From Alphaproteobacteria bacterium (lineage in GTDB: Bacteria; Pseudomonadota; Alphaproteobacteria; Caulobacterales; Maricaulaceae), in contig WGNG01000012.1 of NCBI GenBank assembly GCA_016124675.1, forward strand, positions 62,001 to 126,000: a stretch of DNA of 64,000 bases. Direction: 5' to 3'. Positions 34,040 to 43,876 of this stretch are shown here, piece after piece. The notes beneath the pieces are model-generated. The model did not search any database. It worked only from the letters and a program-made list of their open reading frames with translations, and was not told the origin of the DNA. Positions within the stretch are counted from its first letter, which is position 1; each line of letters opens with the position of its first letter. A program made the position numbers and the translations under genes.

Positions 34040-36759
34040 CACTGACGGCCCAGCCGCTGCAGGATGGCAGGTACATGCACCTGATCTTCCTTGTAGTTTC
34101 CGGTCAGCGCATACATGGCGAGATTGACGCCGAAGCGGTTGGCGAGTTCACGCTGGCGCTCGCCGCCCTCCACCGGGGCCAGGGCCTGGCCCCTCTCGTC
34201 CACCGCCCAGGCCGACGCCCAGTCCGCCGATCCGATGATCAGGCCGGAGACGCCGTCGCGCGCCGAGCCGTCGCGGCTCGCCTCCACCCAGACCTCGCCG
34301 CCGGCATAGCGCCCGGGGTAATCGCTCAAGAGATAGAAAGTCCGGCCCAGGACGTGTTCGGGGCCGATCCGCTCAAGGGGCGGGACATTGATACGCTCCA
34401 GCGTACGCAGGAGGCCAGGATGGGGCTCGCCCAGGCCCGCGCTGCTGCGCCCGTCGCGCGTGTCAAACACGATCAGGCCGCCGCCCTGCAGATAGGCGCT
34501 GACGCGCGCTGCGGCTTCAGCGGACAAGGCAGGCGCATCAGGCGTCAGTGGCCAATAGACGAGCGGAAAGAACAGGATCTCGTCGGTTTCCATATTGATG
34601 CCTTGAGGCGCGGCAGGCTCCACGGCGCTGCGCCGGCGCGCCTCGCGCGAGACGCCTTCAAGGCCGGCGCGGCTGATGGCGTCAATGCGGCTGTCGCCGG
34701 TGAGGACATAGGCAAAGCGCACCTCCAGCGCGTTGGCCGCGTCGTCGGCATCCGCCGGGGCGGGAATGGCGAGGCCGGCGCCGAAGGCGATGGCGAGCGC
34801 GGCTGCGGCGCCCCGGACCGGCAGGCGCGGCAGGCGTCCTGACAGGGCGAGCGCGATGAGGGCGTCGACGGCCAGGATCAGGAGGGCAAGCGCCAGCAGT
34901 CCGCCGGTCAGGCGCAGCTCGCGCCCCTGCCCGCGGGTTTCATACACGGCGCCGGGCAGATCGCGCGCGAGCGGCGCCAGCTCATCGCCCGGCCGCATGA
35001 CATTGAGCGGCGCGCTGGCCGCGCCGATCGCGTAGACGCCGGGCGGCGTGCGCGCGCCGGCGCGGGCGAGATGGAAGGCGTCCGCCGGGATCGGGTCGGC
35101 GTCAGCGCGCGGGTCGGTCACGGCGCCGGCGCCGTCCAGCATGCGCTCCAGCCGCCAGGCGCCCCCGGCAGCCGGGGCCGGCTGCGCCGTCCCGCCGCCC
35201 GACAGCGCCAGCACGCGCTCCAGCATGGCCGGGTAGAGCCCCGACAGCGGCAGGCTCGACCAGTCGGGCCCGGCGGTGACATGGAACAGCACCAGCCAGC
35301 CATCGCCGCGCCGGTCGGCGGTGACGAGCGGGGTGCCGTCCTCCAGCCGCGCCCAGACGCGGGCATCGAGCGCCGGGCCGGGCTCGGCGAGCACCTGGCG
35401 CGTCACGCGCGCTTCGGACGAGGCGGCAAGGCCCGCGAACGGGCTGTCATCGGCGAAGGAGGCGATGGGCTGGGGCGCGTCCCAGGCCATGGCGCCGCCG
35501 AACAGGCGCCCGCCCTCGCGCAAGGGCGCGGGGACGAGCTCGCCGCTGCGCACGGCCATGCGCGGCCCGGCGAAGCGCACGATCAGGCCGCCCGCCTGGA
35601 GGAATTCATCAAGCCGCGGATCCTGGGCGTTGGCGGCGTCGACGAGGATGAGGGCCGAGGGCTCGGCCTCGAGGATCGTATCAAGATCATCGGCAACGAG
35701 TTCGGAAATCCCTGCAAGCGCCTGGCGGGCATAGTGAATGTCGGACAGGAGGGGCTGGCCCTCGCCGCTTCCGCCCTCCGCCTCGACCAGGCCCACGCGC
35801 GGGCGGCGCCAACGGTCGCCGGTCACCTGGACCGCGCCGGCGGAGGCTTCGCCATCGATCTGGACGCGGGTGATGCGGTTGCGCAGATCCAGCGGCAGGC
35901 GCGCCTCCAGACGCAGCGCCCGCGCGCCGTCGGCGAAGGCGCCCTCAGCGCGCGCCAGCGCGCGGCCGTCGGCGCCGAGCGCCGTCACCGTGACAGATCG
36001 CGCGCCGTCGCCGCGGGCGCGTGTGACAAGGGCTGCAAAACCGTCAGGCTGCGCCTCGACCGCGGTCAGGCCCAGCGGTCCGGCGTCCGGCGGCGGCGTC
36101 AGCACCCGCACGCGGCCGTGCGACAGCGCCGCGCGCGCGAGGGCGGCATCCCCCTCGCCCCAGCTCACGCCATCGGTGATCCAGACCGTCTCGATGCGCG
36201 CCGGCGCCCCGGGCGCGGTCAGGGCGGCCTGCAAATGCTGCGCAGCATCGGCGCGGTCAGGCGCCCAGGCGCGCGGCTCATGCGCCTCCAGGCGGGACAC
36301 GGCGTCGCCCGCATCGCCAAAGCGCAGCGTATCGGGCGGGCGCGGCGCCGGTGCGGTGAACAGGAGGGCGGCGGGGCGTCCGTCCGCGCGGGCGGCGTCC
36401 AGGCGCGAGCGCGCCTCGGCGGCGGCGGCGGGCCAGGTGGCGGCGGCGGTCCAGCCATCATCCACGATCACCAGAAGCGGATCAGCCGGGCCAGAGCCGG
36501 CGTCGGGCTGCCAGACCGGCCGCGCCAGCGCCAGAATGATGATCGCCGCCAGCGCCAGGCGCAGCAGCACCAGCCACCAGGGTGTCGATTGCGGCGTTTC
36601 CGGCGTGCGCGCGAGGCGCTGCAGGAGGCGGATCGGGGCGAAGATGACCGTGCGCGGCGCAGGCGGCGTGGCGCGCAGCAGCATCCACAGGAGCGGCAGC
36701 GCCACAAGGGCGGCCAGCGCGAAGGGCGCGGCGAAGGCGAGCGGGCCCAGGCTGAGCAT
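34039..36759 (-). CDS. BatA-like / DUF4159 domain-containing membrane protein
   Basis: A 906-residue membrane protein. The N terminus MLSLGPLAFAAPFALAALVA and LPLLWMLLRATPPAPRTVIF is the BatA anchor region; a second helix (WLVLLRLALAAIIILALARP) precedes a vWA-like segment (PLLVIVDDGWTAAATWPAAA). A helix (LLALALLILAVDALIALALS) separates it from the C-terminal DUF4159 domain with LEVRFAYVLTGDSRIDAISR, GGGLIVFDTRDGRSSAG and NKEDQV-like GNYKEDQVHVPAILQRLG. ATG 36759 lies in a TGATG overlap with the upstream DUF58 gene; upstream open frame is a GC-rich artefact. The order MoxR, DUF58, this protein, vWA-like protein is conserved in alphaproteobacteria. Confidence 0.83.
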   Translation of the reverse strand: MLSLGPLAFAAPFALAALVALPLLWMLLRATPPAPRTVIFAPIRLLQRLARTPETPQSTPWWLVLLRLALAAIIILALARPVWQPDAGSGPADPLLVIVDDGWTAAATWPAAAAEARSRLDAARADGRPAALLFTAPAPRPPDTLRFGDAGDAVSRLEAHEPRAWAPDRADAAQHLQAALTAPGAPARIETVWITDGVSWGEGDAALARAALSHGRVRVLTPPPDAGPLGLTAVEAQPDGFAALVTRARGDGARSVTVTALGADGRALARAEGAFADGARALRLEARLPLDLRNRITRVQIDGEASAGAVQVTGDRWRRPRVGLVEAEGGSGEGQPLLSDIHYARQALAGISELVADDLDTILEAEPSALILVDAANAQDPRLDEFLQAGGLIVRFAGPRMAVRSGELVPAPLREGGRLFGGAMAWDAPQPIASFADDSPFAGLAASSEARVTRQVLAEPGPALDARVWARLEDGTPLVTADRRGDGWLVLFHVTAGPDWSSLPLSGLYPAMLERVLALSGGGTAQPAPAAGGAWRLERMLDGAGAVTDPRADADPIPADAFHLARAGARTPPGVYAIGAASAPLNVMRPGDELAPLARDLPGAVYETRGQGRELRLTGGLLALALLILAVDALIALALSGRLPRLPVRGAAAALAIAFGAGLAIPAPADADDAANALEVRFAYVLTGDSRIDAISRAGLEGVSREARRRSAVEPAAPQGINMETDEILFFPLVYWPLTPDAPALSAEAAARVSAYLQGGGLIVFDTRDGRSSAGLGEPHPGLLRTLERINVPPLERIGPEHVLGRTFYLLSDYPGRYAGGEVWVEASRDGSARDGVSGLIIGSADWASAWAVDERGQALAPVEGGERQRELANRFGVNLAMYALTGNYKEDQVHVPAILQRLGRQ

Positions 36760-37643
36760 CACACGCCCCCGTCCAGCGCCTGGTAGAGCGCCAGCACCGC
36801 CGCGCCCGCCGGGCGGTCCGTGCGATGGGTGATCAGCGTCCAGCCGGTGCGCCGGGCGAGATCGCCCAGCGCCGCGCCATGCTGCGCCCACAGTGCGGCA
36901 TAGCCGGCGCGGGCGGCTTCGGCCTTGCCCAGCACGAGGGGCTGGCCGCCGCCCGCCGGGTCAAAGCGTGTGCGGCCGGCGAACGGGAAATCCTCTTCGG
37001 CCGGGTCTATGATGCGCAGCATGACTCCGCGCGCGCCGGCCGCCGAGAGCGCCGCAACGCGGCGCGCCCAGGTCTCCGGCGGATCGAGAAAATCGCTGGC
37101 CAGGACGAGGCGCGCATGGCGCGGCAGGTCCGGCGCCTCGACGCTGGACGCCGCCCCCGGCCCGTCGGCGAGCGCCCGGCCCGTCAGCTCCAGCCCGGCC
37201 TGACCGGCCCGGGCCCGGCCGGTTTCGCCCAGCGCCGCAATCCGCTCGCCGCCGCGCGCCAGCAGGCTGGCGCAGGCCATGAGGCAGACTGCGGCGCGGT
37301 CGCGCTTGGGCGCCAGGCCCGCGCTGTGCGCCGTCATCCCCGCCGAGCCGTCACGCCAGAGATAAACGGCGTTGGCCGCCTCCCACTCGGTTTCGCGCAC
37401 GAAGAGCTGGTCACCGCGCGCCGAGCGCCGCCAGTCGACCGCCCGCGCGCCATCTTCACCGCGGTGGCGGCGGTATTCCCAGAAGGTTTCGCCGGCCCCT
37501 GCCCGGCGCCGGCCGTGGGCGCCGAAGGCCACGGTGGCGGCGATGCGCTCGGCCTCGGCCAGCAAGGCGGGAAAGCGCAACGCCGCGCGCGCCGCCGCGC
37601 GGCGGAGCCGGTCGTGGGTGCGGGGGGACGGGGTCGCGGCCAT
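36759..37643 (-). CDS. DUF58 domain-containing protein
   Basis: A 294-residue protein of the DUF58 family that accompanies MoxR ATPases. The family core is visible: GRRRAGAGETFWEYRRHRGE and the signature ARAVDWRRSARGDQLFVRE (about 66-84), then VYLWRDGSAGMTAHSAGLAP and a vWA-like segment HARLVLASDFLDPPETWARR. DUF58 proteins have no proven enzymatic activity and are thought to be MoxR substrates or adaptors. It lies 28 bases after moxR and overlaps the DUF4159 gene by one base. No transmembrane segment is seen. Confidence 0.87.
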   Translation of the reverse strand: MAATPSPRTHDRLRRAAARAALRFPALLAEAERIAATVAFGAHGRRRAGAGETFWEYRRHRGEDGARAVDWRRSARGDQLFVRETEWEAANAVYLWRDGSAGMTAHSAGLAPKRDRAAVCLMACASLLARGGERIAALGETGRARAGQAGLELTGRALADGPGAASSVEAPDLPRHARLVLASDFLDPPETWARRVAALSAAGARGVMLRIIDPAEEDFPFAGRTRFDPAGGGQPLVLGKAEAARAGYAALWAQHGAALGDLARRTGWTLITHRTDRPAGAAVLALYQALDGGV

Positions 37644-37671
37644 GGCGAGATATGCTGCCTCCTCGCCCGCG

Positions 37672-38670
<999 letters not shown>

Positions 38671-38735
38671 GAGCCTAAATCCCCTGATGTAAGCCGATCC
38701 GGGGCCAAACATGGCCGCAGCCTGCCGAGGTGTCC

Positions 38736-39320
38736 ATGGCCGGGCCTGACCATGACCAAGATGCAATGCAGTCGCTGATGAAGGCGGCCGAGGCCGCCAG
38801 CGGCGCGCAGGGCTATCCGCCGGTGGAGCGCTGGAACCCGGCCTATTGCGGCGAGATGGACCTGGTGATCCGCCGCGACGGCAGCTGGCAGCATGAAGGA
38901 ACCCGCATCGGCCGCGAGCGCATGGTGCGGCTGTTTGCGCGCATCCTGCGCAAGGACGCCGACGGCGAAACCTATCTCGTCACCCCGGTGGAGAAAATCC
39001 GCATCAAGGTTGAGGCCGCGCCGTTCCTGGCGGTGGCGGTGGAGCGATCGGGCGAAGGGCGAGGCCAGACCCTGGCCTTCCGCACCAATATGGACGACGC
39101 CGTGATAGCCGGGCCGGACCACCCGGTCCGGGTGGCGGCCGGTCCGGACGGCGCGCCGGACCCGTATGTGCTGATCCGTGGGCGCCTGGAGGCGCTCATC
39201 ACGCGGGCGGCGTTCTATGATCTGGCCGCCATGGCGGTGCCGGGCGAGGACCGGGATGGACAGGCCGTGATGGGCGTCTGGAGCCAGGGCGTGTTCTTCC
39301 CGCTGGGGCCTGCCGCATGA
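38736..39320 (+). CDS. DUF1285 domain-containing protein
   Basis: A 194-residue protein matching DUF1285: PPVERWNPAYCGEMDLVIRR, the central DGSWQHEGTRIGRERMVRLF and ARILRKDADGETYLVTPVEK, KIRIKVEAAPFLAVAVE, and DPYVLIRGRLEALITRAAFY followed by DLAAM and MGVWSQGVFFPLG. Family members are PH-like beta-barrel proteins of unknown role, frequently linked to moxR or to Nudix genes. ATG 38736 with GAGG upstream is preferred over GTG 38730. It overlaps the Nudix gene by ATGA, so the two are co-translated. Confidence 0.85.
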   Translation: MAGPDHDQDAMQSLMKAAEAASGAQGYPPVERWNPAYCGEMDLVIRRDGSWQHEGTRIGRERMVRLFARILRKDADGETYLVTPVEKIRIKVEAAPFLAVAVERSGEGRGQTLAFRTNMDDAVIAGPDHPVRVAAGPDGAPDPYVLIRGRLEALITRAAFYDLAAMAVPGEDRDGQAVMGVWSQGVFFPLGPAA

Positions 39321-39994
39321 TCCCGGCGCCCGCCGAGGCCGGCGCGCAGGCCATCCTCGCCCGTCTTGACGCTGTTCTCGATCCGGTGGACGCCCGCCTG
39401 CCCGCAGCGCGGCTGGGCGATGGCGATCTCAATGGCGAGCCGTCTCCGAGCGGGCGCGCGCTGCGCCCCGCGGCCGTGCTGGCCCTGCTGGTGCAGGACG
39501 AGGACGCGCTGCGCCTCCTGTTCACGCGGCGCGCCGATCACCTTCAGGCCCATGCCGGGCAGGTGAGCTTTCCCGGCGGGCGCCAGATGGCGGGGCGCGA
39601 AACGCTGGCGGAATGCGCCTTGCGCGAAACCCATGAGGAAATTGGCCTGGCGCCCGAGCGCATCACGCTGCTGGGCCGATGGGAGAGTTATGAGACCGTC
39701 ACCGGGTTCGAGGTGACGCCGTTCGTGGGTGTGACGCAGGCCGGCTTCACCCTCACGCCCGATCCCGGCGAGGTGGCCGAAGTGTTCGAGGCGCCCTTCG
39801 ACTTCCTGATGAATCCGGCTAACCACAGGCTTGAAGAGCGCGAGTTTCGCGGCATGTTGCGCCGTTACTACGCCATGCCGTGGCAGGGACGCTATATATG
39901 GGGCGCGACGGCGGGCATGCTGCGCGCCCTGTCGCGGCGCTATGCCGAGGGCCGCCCCGGCGGCCCGCAATTCGCCGGAAAGGCCGCCCGATGA
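39317..39994 (+). CDS. CoA pyrophosphatase-like Nudix hydrolase
   Basis: A 225-residue Nudix enzyme of the NudL/PCD1 (CoA pyrophosphatase) type. The sequence runs RPAAVLALLVQDEDALRLLF, the UPF0035-like FTRRADHLQAHAGQVSFPGG that precedes the box, and the Nudix box GGRQMAGRETLAECALRETH followed by EEIGL (GX5EX7REUXEEXGU intact). It then has VTGFEVTPFVGV. Family members cleave CoA or acyl-CoA to phosphopantetheine and ADP. ATG 39317 lies in the ATGA overlap with DUF1285, and its stop overlaps the DUF6111 start (ATGA). The set DUF1285, Nudix, DUF6111, CCA-adding enzyme is a compact alphaproteobacterial operon. Confidence 0.93.
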   Translation: MIPAPAEAGAQAILARLDAVLDPVDARLPAARLGDGDLNGEPSPSGRALRPAAVLALLVQDEDALRLLFTRRADHLQAHAGQVSFPGGRQMAGRETLAECALRETHEEIGLAPERITLLGRWESYETVTGFEVTPFVGVTQAGFTLTPDPGEVAEVFEAPFDFLMNPANHRLEEREFRGMLRRYYAMPWQGRYIWGATAGMLRALSRRYAEGRPGGPQFAGKAAR

Positions 39995-40365
39995 TGCGCA
40001 TGATCCTGATTTCCGCCCTCGCCTTCATCATACCCTTCGTGGTTTGGTACGCGGCGTCGCGCGCCCGTGGCCAGACCGGCGGCGCGCCCATCGCCCTGTT
40101 GTCGCTGGCGGGGGCGGCCTGCGTGATGGTGACGGTGACGGCGCTCGCCCTGATGGCGGCCGGCGAGGCCGAGCGCGCACCCCATTACGCCCCGCCGCGC
40201 ATCGAGCGTGATCGCCTGCCTGAAGGCCATCTGGGTCCGCGCGGCGATTCGCCCGGCGATGTCCGCACGCCGAATGATCCCAGTCCGGGCAACCCGGACC
40301 TTGAGCCGGCGCCCGAGCCGGAGCCGGCGCCGGCGCCCGAACCCTCTCCCGCCCCTGACCGCTGA
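39991..40365 (+). CDS. DUF6111-like small membrane protein with a Pro/Glu-rich tail
   Basis: A 124-residue protein with two membrane helices (MRMILISALAFIIPFVVWYA and IALLSLAGAACVMVTVTALA), matching by position and layout the DUF6111 proteins found between Nudix and CCA-enzyme genes. After residue ~60 the chain becomes charged and ends in a Pro/Glu/Ala-rich tail (LEPAPEPEPAPAPEPSPAP). It starts ATG 39991, overlapping the Nudix stop; a second ATG at 39994 could also serve. Function unknown. Confidence 0.75.
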   Translation: MMRMILISALAFIIPFVVWYAASRARGQTGGAPIALLSLAGAACVMVTVTALALMAAGEAERAPHYAPPRIERDRLPEGHLGPRGDSPGDVRTPNDPSPGNPDLEPAPEPEPAPAPEPSPAPDR

Positions 40366-40373
40366 GGCGCGCC

Positions 40374-41603
40374 ATGGGGGAGGTTCGGCTTGACGCACAA
40401 GACCACCCCTGGCTGACGGCGCCGGCGGCGCGCGCCGTGATGGATGCGCTGAGCCCCGGCGAGACCGACCGCGCGCGCTTTGTCGGCGGCTGCGTGCGCG
40501 GCGCGCTGCGCGGCGAGCCGGTGAGCGATATCGACGTGGCGACCCTCCTGACGCCGGACCAGGCGGCGGCGGCGCTGGCGGCGGCCGGGGTTCGCGTGGA
40601 GCCCACCGGGATCGCACACGGGACGATCACCGCCATCGCGGCTGGCCAGCCGGTCGAGGTGACCAGCCTGCGCCGCGACGTCGAGACCGACGGACGCCGC
40701 GCGGTGATCGCCTATACGCAGGACTGGGCCGAAGACGCCGCCCGGCGTGACTTCACGATGAATGCGGTGTTTGCCCGGCGGGACGGAACCCTGTTCGATC
40801 CGTTCGGCGGCATTGCGCATGCGCGCGCCGGCCGGGTGATTTTCATCGGCGATCCGCTGACCCGCATCGCCGAGGACCATCTGCGCATCCTTCGCTTCTA
40901 CCGGTTCTGCGCCTGGATGGGCGGGGCGATCGACCCGGACGGGCGGCGCGCGTGCGAATCGCAGGCGCCGGCGCTGCGCCGGCTGTCGGCCGAGCGGGTG
41001 TGGAAAGAACTCAAGAAATTCCTGGCCGCGCCGGACCCCGGCCCTGTGGCCGAGGCGATGCACAATGGCCACGTTCTTGAGGTCCTGTGGCCGCAGACTC
41101 TCGACTTCAAGCTTTTCTTAAGCTTAATTAACCGCGATAGAGGGAAGCACCGGCCCGCTGACGCGCTCTTGCGCCTGGCGGCGCTGGCCGGGCGGGATGG
41201 GGAAGCCGTGAGCAGCCTGAGTTCACGCATGAAGGCGTCGCGGGACGAGACAGCCCGCCTCACTGCGATGACCGGCCCGGCGCCGGCGCGGGCGGGCGAG
41301 GTGCGCGCAGGCATGAACGATCAGGCGCTGGCCCGGGCGCTTTACGTGATGGGTCCAACGGCGGTCGCCGACCGGTTGCGCCTTGATGAAGCGGCCACCG
41401 GCATTGACGCCTCGCCGGCCCTCGCCCGCGCGGCGCAATGGACCCGCCCACGCTTTCCGCTCACCGGACATGACCTGATCGCGGCGGGCGCCGCCAGCGG
41501 CCCCGGGCTTGGCGAGCAGCTGGCCGGGCTTGAGGAGGCCTGGATTGAGTCCGGCTTCACCCTGCCGCGCGCGGCGCTGCTGGCCAGGGCGGCTGCGTCA
41601 TGA
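40374..41603 (+). CDS. cca: CCA tRNA nucleotidyltransferase
   Basis: The class II tRNA nucleotidyltransferase adds or repairs the 3' CCA, although tRNA-Pro in this window encodes its own. The 409-residue product shows the nucleotidyltransferase core ARFVGGCVRGALRGEPVSDI and DIDVATLLTPDQA (metal-binding DxD), RRDVETDGRRAVIAYTQDW, then EDAARRDFTMNAVFARRDGT and LFDPFGGIAHARAGRVIFIG. The RNA-binding segment ITRIAEDHLRILRFYRFCAW and PALRRLSAERVWKELKKFLA follow. The start ATG lies eight bases after the DUF6111 stop. Its stop overlaps the next gene's start (ATGA). A poly(A) polymerase function is a minor alternative. Confidence 0.95.
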   Translation: MGEVRLDAQDHPWLTAPAARAVMDALSPGETDRARFVGGCVRGALRGEPVSDIDVATLLTPDQAAAALAAAGVRVEPTGIAHGTITAIAAGQPVEVTSLRRDVETDGRRAVIAYTQDWAEDAARRDFTMNAVFARRDGTLFDPFGGIAHARAGRVIFIGDPLTRIAEDHLRILRFYRFCAWMGGAIDPDGRRACESQAPALRRLSAERVWKELKKFLAAPDPGPVAEAMHNGHVLEVLWPQTLDFKLFLSLINRDRGKHRPADALLRLAALAGRDGEAVSSLSSRMKASRDETARLTAMTGPAPARAGEVRAGMNDQALARALYVMGPTAVADRLRLDEAATGIDASPALARAAQWTRPRFPLTGHDLIAAGAASGPGLGEQLAGLEEAWIESGFTLPRAALLARAAAS

Positions 41604-43069
41604 GCGTCACCGAACTGTTCAGCCAGCGCTATCAGGCGCGCATCGGGTGCGGGGACCTGTTCCACGACGATCTGCACCTGCATGACTACCGGGCGCTTGA
41701 GCAAGAGCTCGAGGTCATCAAAGAACACCAAGCCGAGCGCAGGCGAATTCACTATTTCAAGGAAGAAAACCTTCGCGAGCAAGTGCGGGTCGCTGTAGAC
41801 AGCGCCAATGAGGCCCGCGCTGTCAAAGACTTACCCCGCCGTGCGGCGAAGAAGATTGCTGACGCCTATCGTCAACGCAGCGAGCATGATCTCGCTGACG
41901 TCGCTTCCCAGGATATCGACTGGCTTTTCAAGTACGGCGCCGAGCCGCCTGCTCAAGGCCGCATAGGCCATGACCGTTACTCGATTGCCGCCAATATTCT
42001 CCTGTTCGATTTCATCGAGGCTCTCTTCGACATTCTGCCCAGTGAAGAGCAAATCGATTTCAGCCGCGATCTGAACGCGCGCCTCCAACAGGGCCAGTCG
42101 CGCTGGTATTTCCAGCTTGGTCGCTGGCGGCGCAATGATTGGCCGATCGACCGCGACAGCCAGTTTGACCTCATCCTGCGGTCACTGAAACGCCAAGCTG
42201 ATATCGCTGCCGAGCGAGAATCAAGACTAGCGGGCCGGGGCGAAGGGGTTCCGTTTGACCCCTACAAGGCTGGCGAGGCGCTGAAAGAGGCTGCGCGCCG
42301 TTTGTGGGAGGCAGATCAACTCCTCTCTTCGGATCTCCTCTCTGACACGGTCCGCCACAACGCCGCTGTGCGCGCAGCGCGCCAGGCTTTTAACACCTGT
42401 CTGGCCGGCTTTGGCGGTGTGGTCCGCGGTCCGTTTGTCACCGCCAAGCCGCCACGTGATACGCGCCGGCGGATGGGCCGGATGTTTTCGGGCGAGGCGG
42501 ACAAGGTCTCGCCCGCCGCCCTGAAGGGCGTGGAAGAACCGCTGGCCGCGGCGTACCGCATCAAACGGCTGGGTGAGGCGCTGGCGCAGGGACAGGGCAT
42601 TGAGCGCGCCGAGCGGCTGAAGTTGCTGGAGCGGGCCAATCTGGCCGAATTCGTGATGCGGCTTGTCCTGTTCGGCCTGCCCGCCGACAAGCCGGACGCC
42701 GACGACGCCGAGAGCGAGGAGGTGCGCCGGTATTCAAAACTCACCCGGACCGAGACGCCGGCCCTGATCGCGGGCAAGCGGCTCAGCCATGGCGAGGGCT
42801 CGCTGCACCTGCAGCTGCACGACAAGGCCACGGCGCGGCTGGCCGTTGATCTGATGGCGCGGCTGAGCCAGTTTGCGGCGGGCGCGGCGACCAGCCACCC
42901 CGGCGGCGAGGCTCAGGACAGCCTGCCCGACGCCGCTTTCGCCCGTCACCCCCGCCAGGCCGATCTGGCGCGGGCGATGTTCTGGCGGCGCGTGGGCTTT
43001 GGCGTGATGATCGCGGCGGCCGCAGCCGCGCTGGTGGCGCTGGGGATGCTGGTCGGGATAAGGCTCTAG
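41600..43069 (+). CDS. Tail-anchored protein of unknown function with mosaic base composition
   Basis: A 489-residue protein that I cannot assign. The N-terminal ~210 residues are charged and helical (EVIKEHQAERRRIHYFKEEN, ARAVKDLPRRAAKKIADAYR, RWYFQLGRWRRNDWPIDRDS). The middle has a basic segment (KPPRDTRRRMGRMFSGEADK), and the C terminus ends in a single hydrophobic helix (VGFGVMIAAAAAALVALGML followed by VGIRL), so it is probably anchored in the membrane with its bulk in the cytoplasm. By hand count, 41701-42060 is about 56% G+C against about 68% for 42481-42660 of the same gene, so the N-terminal half may be of different origin. The ATG overlaps the cca stop, which argues for expression with cca. 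No signal peptide. Confidence 0.7.
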   Translation: MSVTELFSQRYQARIGCGDLFHDDLHLHDYRALEQELEVIKEHQAERRRIHYFKEENLREQVRVAVDSANEARAVKDLPRRAAKKIADAYRQRSEHDLADVASQDIDWLFKYGAEPPAQGRIGHDRYSIAANILLFDFIEALFDILPSEEQIDFSRDLNARLQQGQSRWYFQLGRWRRNDWPIDRDSQFDLILRSLKRQADIAAERESRLAGRGEGVPFDPYKAGEALKEAARRLWEADQLLSSDLLSDTVRHNAAVRAARQAFNTCLAGFGGVVRGPFVTAKPPRDTRRRMGRMFSGEADKVSPAALKGVEEPLAAAYRIKRLGEALAQGQGIERAERLKLLERANLAEFVMRLVLFGLPADKPDADDAESEEVRRYSKLTRTETPALIAGKRLSHGEGSLHLQLHDKATARLAVDLMARLSQFAAGAATSHPGGEAQDSLPDAAFARHPRQADLARAMFWRRVGFGVMIAAAAAALVALGMLVGIRL

Positions 43070-43072
43070 GCG

Positions 43073-43849
43073 CTAACCCGCTTTGGAGAAATCCGGGGGG
43101 CGGCGCTCCAGGAAGGCGGTGACGGCTTCCTGGAACTCGGGCGACGCCAGCTGGCTGGCGAAGACGGCGCCCTCGGCGCGGATCACCTCCATGAGCGTGT
43201 CCTGACCGGCGGTGATGAGGGCCTTGGACCGGCTCAAGGCGCCGGGCGCCTTGGCGGCCAGCGTGCGGGCGCGGGCCATCACTTCGGTCTCAAGCGCGCC
43301 GGGCGCATAAACGGCGTTCACCAGGCCATAGCGCTCGGCGCGCGCCGCGCTCCAGCTCTCGCCCAGCAGGAGCAGCTCGCCGGCCACCGCGCGGCCTGCA
43401 AGGCCCGGCAGCAGAACGGAGGAGCCGAACTCCGGCACCAGCGCCAGATCGACAAAGGGCGTGCGGAAGACCGCGCGATCGCTGGCATAGGCAAGATCGC
43501 AATGCAGCAGCAAGGTCACGCCGATGCCGATGGCGAGGCCGTCCACGGCGGCGATGACGGGCTTCTGGCAGGCGATGAGGGCGCGCATGAACTGCTCCAC
43601 CGGCGGCGCCTCGGCCCCGCCGATATGCGGGGGCGCCTCCATGAAGTCGATGAGGTCATTGCCTGCGGTGAACACGCCGCCCGATCCGGCGATCACGACC
43701 ACGCGCAGGCGAGGGTCGGCGCTGGCGGCGTCAAGCGCCTGCGCCATGGCCGCATACATGGCGCGGGTGATGGCGTTCTTCTTGGCGGCGCGGTTGAAAC
43801 GGATGGTGCGCACACCATCAGCATCGTCGACGCGGATATCGTCGGTCAT
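43073..43849 (-). CDS. Enoyl-CoA hydratase/isomerase family protein
   Basis: A 258-residue crotonase-fold enzyme. The oxyanion-hole segments are present: RNAAKKNAIT-type RAAKKNAITRAMYAAMAQAL near the start, VVVIAGSGGVFTAGNDLIDF (about 49-68), and PVIAAVDGLAIGIGVTLLLH followed by CDLAYASDRAVFRTPFVDLA. The second catalytic Glu falls at LVPEFGSSVLLP, consistent with an isomerase or a hydratase that uses only one Glu. It ends with the FLERRPPDFS segment typical of these proteins. It is convergent with the tail-anchored gene (three bases apart) and follows the PON-like gene by 27 bases, so the two are probably one operon. Substrate unknown. Confidence 0.9.
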   Translation of the reverse strand: MTDDIRVDDADGVRTIRFNRAAKKNAITRAMYAAMAQALDAASADPRLRVVVIAGSGGVFTAGNDLIDFMEAPPHIGGAEAPPVEQFMRALIACQKPVIAAVDGLAIGIGVTLLLHCDLAYASDRAVFRTPFVDLALVPEFGSSVLLPGLAGRAVAGELLLLGESWSAARAERYGLVNAVYAPGALETEVMARARTLAAKAPGALSRSKALITAGQDTLMEVIRAEGAVFASQLASPEFQEAVTAFLERRPPDFSKAG

Positions 43850-43876
43850 GGAAACTTCCTTCGTTTGGCGGGCCGG

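Noticed and set aside
35071-36786. A 571-codon ORF antisense to the BatA/DUF4159 gene
   Set aside because: Arg/Gly/Ala-rich with no recognisable motif and no ribosome-binding site; a shadow of the real gene.
40299-40355. Repetitive GAGCCGGCGCC-like units at the end of the DUF6111-like gene
   Set aside because: They encode a Pro/Glu/Ala-rich protein tail in frame and are explained by low-complexity coding rather than by a DNA repeat element.
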